From contig NZ_JACBYW010000001.1 in assembly GCF_013408175.1 (NCBI RefSeq), positions 1 to 64,000 on the forward strand: a stretch of DNA of 64,000 bases, in the 5' to 3' direction. Of the stretch, positions 56,058 through 64,000 are shown one piece after another. The notes under the pieces were generated by a model, which had not been told where the DNA came from, did no database searches, and saw nothing but the letters and a program-made list of their open reading frames with translations. The translations under genes and the position numbers were made by a program. The DNA comes from Actinopolyspora biskrensis (GTDB lineage: Bacteria; Actinomycetota; Actinomycetes; Mycobacteriales; Pseudonocardiaceae). The stretch's first letter is position 1; every line of letters starts with the position of its first letter.

Positions 56058-56533
56058 GCACCGTCGTCCCACCCGTCCTCGGGTTCGGAATCGCCCCTCC
56101 GCAGCCTGAGCAGCAGTCCGCCGATGCCCGCGCTGATGGCGATCAGACCGACGGGCATGGTCAGCGGACCGAGCGAACTCGCGGCCACGGGCACGAAGAG
56201 GACGAGCACTCCGAGGACCACGAGCACGACGGCTCCCACGGCACCCGCGCCCGGTTTGGGCAGCGGCGGGGGTTCCGGGGGTTCGTAGTGGCCCTCGTCC
56301 TCCTCCGCCTCCGTCGGAGCCCAGTCCCTGGGGCCCTCCTCGGTTCCGCTCGGCTCCTCGGCGGCCGGAGCGGGGGAGGTTTCCGGGGCGGACGCGGTTT
56401 CCGAGCTCGACCGCTCGGAGGACTCCTCCGGCCACCGCGGTACGGAGGAATCGCGCTCCAGCTCGGCCACGATCTCCGCGAAGGCCTTGTCGATGTCTTC
56501 CGGGCCGTCGGAATTGCCCTGGCGCGTGTTCAT
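56048..56533 (-). CDS. Hypothetical membrane protein
   Basis: 161 aa. Acidic, Pro/Glu/Ser-rich N-terminal cytoplasmic region (~100 residues), then two transmembrane helices (GAGAVGAVVLVVLGVLVLFVP and LTMPVGLIAISAGIGGLLLRL) and an acidic tail. ATG at 56533 preceded by GGAGAAG. I do not recognise the family. Convergent with the CCxLC protein gene, overlapping by 10 bp. Confidence 0.65.
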   Translation of the reverse strand: MNTRQGNSDGPEDIDKAFAEIVAELERDSSVPRWPEESSERSSSETASAPETSPAPAAEEPSGTEEGPRDWAPTEAEEDEGHYEPPEPPPLPKPGAGAVGAVVLVVLGVLVLFVPVAASSLGPLTMPVGLIAISAGIGGLLLRLRRGDSEPEDGWDDGAQV

Positions 56534-56636
56534 CGCTTCTCCAATTGGCGGAAACTCCGGCGCTCACGTCGGGGAGGAGTCTTGTCCGAGTGCGTTGTGG
56601 TCAACATCCGGGAATCGGGCTCACGAACAACGCGAG

Positions 56637-56642
56637 TAGCAT
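56637..56642 (+). promoter_or_regulatory. -10 element (TAGCAT), upstream of TnpB remnant
   Basis: TAGCAT ends 7 nt before the GTG at 56650, so the remnant may still be transcribed. Confidence 0.45.
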
Positions 56643-56649
56643 GTGAGCC

Positions 56650-57306
56650 GTGGGCGGGACGCGGGTGGAGCGGGCGTACAGGTACCGTTTCTACCCCACG
56701 CGGCAGCAGCGCATCGAGTTGCTGCGCACGTTCGGCCGCGTGCGTGATGTCCACCATCTCGCTCCGGAGGCGCGGACTCGCGCGTGGTTCACCGAGCGTC
56801 GCCGTGTGAACTGCGCGGAGCCGTCGGAGCTGTTGACCGAGTGGAAACGCCCCGAAGGGCTCTCGTGTCCGGGCGAGGTGTCGTCGGTGCCGCTTCAACG
56901 AACCTCGCGGCACTCGCGGAGCGCGTTCGCGAGCTCCTTCGCCGAGCGGGCCCGCTACCCGAATTCCGATTCCCGCAAGTCCGCGCGCCGGTCGGCGGAG
57001 TGCACCAGGTCGGCGTTCACGTGGCGCGACGGCCGGTCGACGTCGGCGAAGAGGGGCGAACCGCCGCCCCTCCGAGCGCGCACGTGGACGTGTTCCGGCT
57101 GCGGCACCACGCACGATCGCCACGCCAACGCCACGAGAAACATCAAGGCCGCCGGGCTGGCGGTGTCGGCCTGTGGAGCCGGTGTGAGACCTCAACGGGA
57201 GTCCTCCCGGACGGGGCAGTCGGCGACGAAGCAGGAACCATCCGGCGCGAGCCGGAAAGGAATCCCCGCCCTCCGGGGCGGGGAACGAGTCGAACGGGGT
57301 CCCTGA
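56650..57306 (+). pseudogene. Internally deleted TnpB (IS605/IS1341-type) remnant
   Basis: 218-codon open frame. Residues ~6-140 match the N-terminal part of actinobacterial TnpB (VERAYRYRFYPTRQQ, then ARTRAWFTERRRVN, EVSSVPLQRTSRHSRSAF). Residues ~148-218 match its C-terminal zinc ribbon and tail (WTCSGCGTTHDRHANATRNI, SACGAGVRP). The central RuvC-like nuclease region is gone: roughly 180 codons are missing in frame relative to a ~390-aa TnpB, with both first catalytic acids, and the last Asp motif DRDxN reads DRHAN. Not functional as a nuclease. The normal TnpB start would be the GTG at 56665. No TnpA nearby. Confidence 0.82.
57264..57283 (+). mobile_element. IS605/IS1341-type right-end hairpin (possible omega-RNA scaffold end)
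   Basis: Stem CCCCGCCC/GGGCGGGG with a TCCG loop inside the last codons of the TnpB remnant, preceded by GGAAT. This is the hairpin found at the right end of actinobacterial IS1341-type elements, where it forms the 3' part of the TnpB guide RNA. The element's right boundary is probably within ~57284-57300. Confidence 0.6.
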
Positions 57307-57711
57307 CGCGCTCGCGGTGGATGATGGGTTCGGGGCCGGTGCTTTCCGCGTTCGTCGGCGCGCGACCGAGCGACGAGGTCGTTGCGGGAGCGGGTCGGTC
57401 GTCGTGAACCACCCGGTCCCAGGGTCGCGGCTCGCGGCCCTCCGGGCAAGGTCGTGTCGTCTTCCACCGCGGGAGGAATGCCGCCCCGGTTCTTCGGCGC
57501 GCCGAATCGCCGCCCTCGTTCACACAATCGCGCACGAACACACTCTGCCATGCGCCCCACCCGCGGCGTGGCGGTGCGGCGCGACACGCGCCGCGTGCAC
57601 CGCCGACTACCGGTCCCCGCGCGAGATCGCGTGGGTGGGCCCGCATTGTGTGCCGTATCGCTGCTCCGTACCCTGGCAACGTAATCGGGCCACGAGGGAG
57701 GCAGCGACGCG
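57307..57711. other. Intergenic region, no gene seen
   Basis: 405 bp after the TnpB remnant. Open frames lack support. A -10 candidate TACCCT (57669-57674) and GAGGGAGG (57694-57701) at the right end serve plsC. Confidence 0.5.
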
Positions 57712-58491
57712 GTGCTGTACTGGGTGATGAAGTACGTTCTTCTCGGTCCCCTCATCAAACTGTGGTGTCGTCCCAAGGTGGAGGGCGCGCACAACGTCCC
57801 GGACTCGGGCGGGGCCATTCTGGTCAGCAACCACGTGGCCGTGGCCGATTCCTTTCTCATGCCGCTGAAGCTTCCGCGCAGGGTCACCTTCCTGGCGAAG
57901 CGCGAGTACTTCACGGGCAAGGGGCTCAGGGGGGCGCTGAAGCGGTACTTCTTCAGCGGAGTGGGGCAGGTCCCGATCGACAGGTCCAGCGGAGCCGCGG
58001 CCCAAGCGGCCCTGGACACGGGGATCAGGCTGCTCAACGAGGGAAGGCTCCTCGGGATCTACCCGGAGGGGACCCGTTCCCCCGACGGACGTCTCTACAA
58101 GGGCAAGACCGGCGTGGCCCGCATGGCTCTCGAGGCCGACGTCCCGGTGGTGCCGGTGGTCACGATCGGCACCGAGAAGGTGAACCCCATCGGCTCCAAG
58201 CTGTGGCGCCCGTACCGGGTGCGGATCGTGGTGGGCGAACCGCTCGACTTCTCGCGTTACGAGGGGATGGCCGGAGACCGGTTCGCGGAGAGGTCCATCA
58301 CCGACGAGATCATGTACTCGCTGATGGAGCTCTCCGGCCAGGAGTACGTGGACGTCTACGCCGAGCGGGCCAAGGACGACATCGCCGAGAGCGGCAGGGT
58401 GATCAGCAAGCGGGAGCGCCAGGCGGCCAAGTCCACGGGCAGCGGCAAGTCCGCGGGCAACGACAGGCTGCCCGAGTCCAAGGCCGGTTGA
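57712..58491 (+). CDS. plsC: 1-acyl-sn-glycerol-3-phosphate acyltransferase
   Basis: 259 aa membrane-associated acyltransferase. Motif I SNHVAVADSF (NHx4D), motif II PIDRSSG, motif III YPEGTRSPDGRLYKGKTG, motif IV VPVVPVVTIG. N-terminal hydrophobic segment (YWVMKYVLLGPLIKLW). Basic C-terminal tail. GTG at 57712; the ribosome binding site GAGGGAGG is 10 nt upstream. Makes phosphatidic acid or acylates a related lipid; positional ortholog Rv2182c. Confidence 0.9.
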   Translation: MLYWVMKYVLLGPLIKLWCRPKVEGAHNVPDSGGAILVSNHVAVADSFLMPLKLPRRVTFLAKREYFTGKGLRGALKRYFFSGVGQVPIDRSSGAAAQAALDTGIRLLNEGRLLGIYPEGTRSPDGRLYKGKTGVARMALEADVPVVPVVTIGTEKVNPIGSKLWRPYRVRIVVGEPLDFSRYEGMAGDRFAERSITDEIMYSLMELSGQEYVDVYAERAKDDIAESGRVISKRERQAAKSTGSGKSAGNDRLPESKAG

Positions 58492-58564
58492 CGGGGGGAA
58501 CCGCCCAGTCCGGCGGAAACCGCTTCCTCGGGCGGGGCGTGTCCCGCCTCCGGTGGACGGCGCA

Positions 58565-58570
58565 TACCCT
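58565..58570 (+). promoter_or_regulatory. -10 element (TACCCT), leaderless start
   Basis: TACCCT ends 6 nt before the GTG at 58577. Confidence 0.5.
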
Positions 58571-58576
58571 TTTCCA

Positions 58577-59080
58577 GTGCGGTTTTTCTACGACTGCGAG
58601 TTCATCGAGGACGGCCATACGATCGATCTCGTCTCGATCGGCGTGGTCGACGAGACGGGGCGCGAGTTCTACGCCGTCTCCACCGAGTTCGACGCCGGCC
58701 GGGCGGGTCCCTGGGTGCGTCAGCACGTGCTGCCCCAGCTTCCGGCGGCCGGTTCCGAGGCATGGCGCCCCCGTGCCAGGATCCGGGACGAGCTCTACGA
58801 GTTCCTGACCGCGCAGGACTCCGAGATCGAGCTGTGGGCCTGGTACGCCGCCTACGACCATGTCGCGTTCGCGCAGTTGTGGGGAGCGATGCCCGCCCTG
58901 CCGCCGAAGCTGCCCAAGTTCACCCGGGACCTCCGACAGCAGTGGGAGGCGGTGGGCAAGCCGAAGCTGCCCTCGGCGCCGGCCAATGCCCACGACGCCC
59001 TCGCCGACGCCAAGCACAACCTGCGGCGTTGGCAGGTGATCGAACGGCAGCAGCAGCGGATGGGTTACCCGCAGCGCTAG
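58577..59080 (+). CDS. 3'-5' exoribonuclease (exoribonuclease AS, Rv2179c family)
   Basis: 167 aa DEDDh exonuclease. Motif I FFYDCEFIEDG (Asp/Glu) at the N-terminus, motif II WAWYAAYDHVAF, motif III ANAHDALADAKHNL with the His/Asp. Length matches the mycobacterial poly(A)-specific RNase AS. The GTG at 58577 gives the family start (RFFYDCEFIEDG); a GTG at 58553 would precede the -10 box. Conserved just before the DAHP synthase gene region. Confidence 0.92.
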   Translation: MRFFYDCEFIEDGHTIDLVSIGVVDETGREFYAVSTEFDAGRAGPWVRQHVLPQLPAAGSEAWRPRARIRDELYEFLTAQDSEIELWAWYAAYDHVAFAQLWGAMPALPPKLPKFTRDLRQQWEAVGKPKLPSAPANAHDALADAKHNLRRWQVIERQQQRMGYPQR

Positions 59081-59422
59081 TGGCGGGTGCGGACGGCTCG
59101 GTTCGCGTGTCGGTGCGAGCCGCTCGGGCGGCCGTTCGGGGCAGGGCGCGCCGGAGGGCGCTCCCGGAGCCGTCGGACGGACGCACCTGACGAGATCCTG
59201 CTCGTTCCGTCGGTCGGGTGAGATTGACCGGTCCGTTTTCACCCGTGCGGAGAAGCGTTCCAGCGGCTCGGGGGCGTTCCGACCCGCTAAGACGCCGACC
59301 GCTGCGGTTCTCGGCCCCGTCGCCGACCCCCCGCCGGTACTTGCTGCACCGATTTAGCCCGTGAAAAGCTCTTGAGCTGAGATCAACGTCACGTCGGCAA
59401 CGGCGGGTTTCGAGGAGGCGCG
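59081..59422. other. Upstream region of the phosphofructokinase gene
   Basis: 342 bp without a gene. Contains a small dyad AAGCTCTTGAGCTGA near 59365 and the GAGGAGG ribosome binding site at 59412-59418. No regulator site recognised. Confidence 0.45.
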
Positions 59423-62007
<2,585 letters not shown>

Positions 62008-62076
62008 GATCCACCGCGGGCACGCCGCGGGGGAAACGTCGGTGGTTCACGGTTCCCCCGCGGACTCCCCGAGCGG

Positions 62077-64000
62077 TCAGAAAACGGTCACCCGCACTTC
62101 CGAGCCCTGCTCGACGGTGTTGCCCGGCACGGGGTACTGGCCGAACACCCTGCCGTTGTCCCTGCCGATCACGGAGTGGACCTTTAGCTTCAGCCCGGCT
62201 CGCTCGGCCTGCTCGCGTGCTTCGGACAGCTGCTTGCCCGAGAAGTTCGGGACGCTGACGGCGTTGGACAGCACGAGTCCGACGCGGGGGCTGCCGCTCA
62301 TCTGCACCTCGGTGCCCGCGGAGGGATCCGTTCGCACCACGTGGTTGTTCGGCACTCCGTCCGCGAACTCGTGCCCGGCGACGTAGGGCTCGAACCCGGC
62401 CTTCCGGAGGGCCTGCATGGCCTGCTCCCGTTCGGCACCGCCCACGTCGGGGACGGGTTCGGGGGCGGGCCCCCTGCTGACGACGATCGTCACCGGGCTC
62501 CCGGTCCTGACCTCGGTTCCCGAGGACGGTTCGACCCCGATGACCCGTCCTTTCGGGACGCTGTCGTGATACCGGTCGGCGGAGGAGTCCAGCTCGGGGC
62601 TGAGCTGGGCGTTGCGCAGCTCGCTCTGCACCTCGGACACGCGGCTTCCCGCCCGGACCTCCGGCACGCTCGGTCGTCCCTGCGAGACCCGCAGGTCCAC
62701 CCGGTCCCCGGTGCGGATCCGGGTGCCTTCCTCCGGGGCCGAGCTGATGACGGTGTTCTCCGGAACGGTGTTGTGGAACGAACGGGAGACGTGGGCCTCG
62801 AGCTCGGCCGAACTCAGGGCCCGCTTCGCCTCCGCCACGGGGCGTCCCGAGAGTTCGGGAACCTTGACGTAGGAGCTGCCGCTCCACAGCCACGAACCGC
62901 CCGCCACCAGAGCGCCGATCAGCACGACGGCGACCCCGAGGGCTGTCAGCATCCGGCCGCGCCGTCGCCCGCTTCGCCGCGGACGGTTCCCGCCGGTACC
63001 GCTCGCGGGGACCGCTGCGAACTCGTTGGTGGTCCCACCGGCGGACTCGTCGTCGGCGGACGGTGCCCCCGCGCCGGGGCGCAGCAGCGCACGAGTGCCC
63101 CGGGGGCCTCCCGAACCGCTCCCCTCCGACTCCGTCCCCGTGACGGGGGAGAGGCGTTCCGTGGGCGGCCCTTCGCCTTCCGCGCGGTGCTCGCCGCCCG
63201 GCCGGGGGCCCGGTTCGGGGACGGGGACGGCCGCCAGGCCGAGCTCTTCGCGGACCCCGCGCAGTTCCTCCAGGGCCGCGGCGCCGTCCACCGGCCGTTG
63301 CGCGGGGTCCCTGCGGGTGAAGCGCGTCACCAGCTCGTCGAGGCGCTGTGGCAGTCCCGGCACGTATCGGCTCGGCGCGTCCACATCGCTGTTGACGTGG
63401 CGATAGGCCACGGACAGGGCGGTGTCCCCCGTGAACGGAGGGGCTCCGGTGAGCAGCTCGTAGAGCACCGTCCCGGCCGCGTAGACGTCCGAACGGGCGT
63501 CGGCCGCCCCGCTGGCCACCTGCTCCGGGGAAAGGTAGGCGACGGTTCCGAGGATGACGCTGTCCCCGGTGGTTCCCGCGCCCGCGGCGGCACGCACCAG
63601 GCCGAAGTCGGCGACCTGGACCGAACCGCCACTGCCGATCAGCACGTTCTCCGGTTTGATGTCGCGATGGACCATCCCGGCCCGGTGCGCCGCCGACAAC
63701 GCGGACAACACGGCTTCGAGCACGGACAGCGCCACGGGAGGGGACAGGTGCCCCCGCTGGCGCAGCAGGTCGCGCAGCGTTCCGCCGTCGACGAGCTGCA
63801 TCACCAGGTACACGTGGTGCTCCCCGTGCTCGCCGGGGTCAACGCCCTGGTCGTAGACGGCCACTATGTTCGGGTGGTGCAGCCGCGCCGCCGCGCGTGC
63901 CTCGCGTTCGAACCGCTCGGTGAACGACTGGTCCCCCGAGTAGCGGGAGTCCATCACCTTCAGGGCGACCGGACGGTCCAGCCTCGTGTCGATCCCCCTG
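62077..64000 (-). CDS. pknL: Ser/Thr protein kinase with four PASTA domains (5' end beyond window)
   Basis: At least 640 residues; the N-terminus lies past the window edge, where the frame still reads RLDRPVALKVMDSR with the ATP-binding Lys. Kinase core: MVHRDIKPENVLI (catalytic Asp), VADFGLV, and activation loop to YLSPEQ. A disordered juxtamembrane region follows, then one transmembrane helix (MLTALGVAVVLIGALVAGGSW) and four extracellular PASTA repeats (starting VPELSG, VPEVRAG, VPDVGG, VPNFSGK). It should sense peptidoglycan fragments. An apparent start at 63957 is internal. Convergent with the DAHP synthase gene. Confidence 0.92.
   Translation of the reverse strand, partial: RGIDTRLDRPVALKVMDSRYSGDQSFTERFEREARAAARLHHPNIVAVYDQGVDPGEHGEHHVYLVMQLVDGGTLRDLLRQRGHLSPPVALSVLEAVLSALSAAHRAGMVHRDIKPENVLIGSGGSVQVADFGLVRAAAGAGTTGDSVILGTVAYLSPEQVASGAADARSDVYAAGTVLYELLTGAPPFTGDTALSVAYRHVNSDVDAPSRYVPGLPQRLDELVTRFTRRDPAQRPVDGAAALEELRGVREELGLAAVPVPEPGPRPGGEHRAEGEGPPTERLSPVTGTESEGSGSGGPRGTRALLRPGAGAPSADDESAGGTTNEFAAVPASGTGGNRPRRSGRRRGRMLTALGVAVVLIGALVAGGSWLWSGSSYVKVPELSGRPVAEAKRALSSAELEAHVSRSFHNTVPENTVISSAPEEGTRIRTGDRVDLRVSQGRPSVPEVRAGSRVSEVQSELRNAQLSPELDSSADRYHDSVPKGRVIGVEPSSGTEVRTGSPVTIVVSRGPAPEPVPDVGGAEREQAMQALRKAGFEPYVAGHEFADGVPNNHVVRTDPSAGTEVQMSGSPRVGLVLSNAVSVPNFSGKQLSEAREQAERAGLKLKVHSVIGRDNGRVFGQYPVPGNTVEQGSEVRVTVF

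Noticed and set aside
50841-56567. A 1908-codon open frame on the minus strand
   Set aside because: Only the part from 52652 down (fadD15) has family similarity. The rest runs antisense through the metallophosphoesterase, SRPBCC and ArsA-like genes and is a high-GC artefact.
56650-57306. A complete small transposase or active TnpB
   Set aside because: Catalytic core residues are absent, the length is about half of TnpB, and no TnpA or paired ends of a full element are seen.

Overview
This is a high-GC actinobacterial chromosome segment, most like Pseudonocardiales (Actinopolyspora or Saccharopolyspora type; genus inferred from gene content and codon use only). It is mostly core chromosome. 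Gene order closely follows the Mycobacterium tuberculosis block Rv2176 (pknL) to Rv2221c (glnE), as recalled from general knowledge: glnE, glnA, RDD, DUF4191, lipA, lipB, epimerase, sucB, (lpd), pepA, ilvE, cobS/cobT, HesB/IscA, asnB, ctaC/ctaF, qcrBAC/ctaE, trpD, DEDDh-GIY-YIG nuclease, NlpC/P60, fadD15, SRPBCC, ArsA-like, plsC, exoribonuclease AS, DAHP synthase, pknL.

Layout. 1-94: 3' end of a 5S rRNA gene and the rRNA operon terminator. 198-7831: nitrogen block: an amidotransferase-like protein without its catalytic cysteine, glnE, a quinone oxidoreductase, and glnA with a four-half-site GlnR-type operator. 7376-17439: RDD and DUF4191 membrane proteins and the lipoate block (lipA, lipB, a TIGR01777 epimerase, the two-lipoyl-domain E2 sucB, and the E3 lpd), which together make and use protein-bound lipoate. 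17668-24139: small conserved protein, pepA, APC permease, ilvE, and a BNR-repeat protein paired with a MoaD/ThiS sulfur carrier. 24205-27790: cobS, cobT, cobU (lower-ligand assembly of cobalamin) and an aldo/keto reductase. 27933-29207: DUF3043 and HesB/IscA. 29787-33711: divergent secreted alpha-amylase and GH15 glucoamylase, a likely accessory starch-degradation insertion. 33899-45026: asnB and the aerobic respiratory block (ctaC, ctaF, ctaE, qcrCAB), with trpD and a degenerate receiver-domain protein between the two parts. 45165-56533: PPOX-fold protein, DEDDh/GIY-YIG nuclease divergent from a NYN-domain protein, NlpC/P60 hydrolase, acyl-CoA synthetase, metallophosphoesterase, SRPBCC protein, ArsA-like ATPase and two hypotheticals. 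56650-57306: an internally deleted TnpB (IS605-type) remnant. 57712-64000: plsC, exoribonuclease, a phosphofructokinase with pyrophosphate-type residues, class II DAHP synthase, and a PASTA-domain Ser/Thr kinase cut by the window edge.

Across the window, at least 18 genes have a TANNNT-like -10 hexamer ending 6-8 nt before the chosen start codon, the signature of leaderless mRNAs. This settled several start choices. Convergent gene pairs are separated by strong GC-rich hairpins. A short intergenic repeat with imperfect terminal inverted repeats (MITE-like) occurs in one full and several partial copies. I found no CRISPR array, prophage, complete IS or tRNA. The most unusual items are the cysteine-less amidotransferase next to glnE, the deleted TnpB that keeps its 3' hairpin, the MITE-like repeat family, and the BNR/sulfur-carrier pair.
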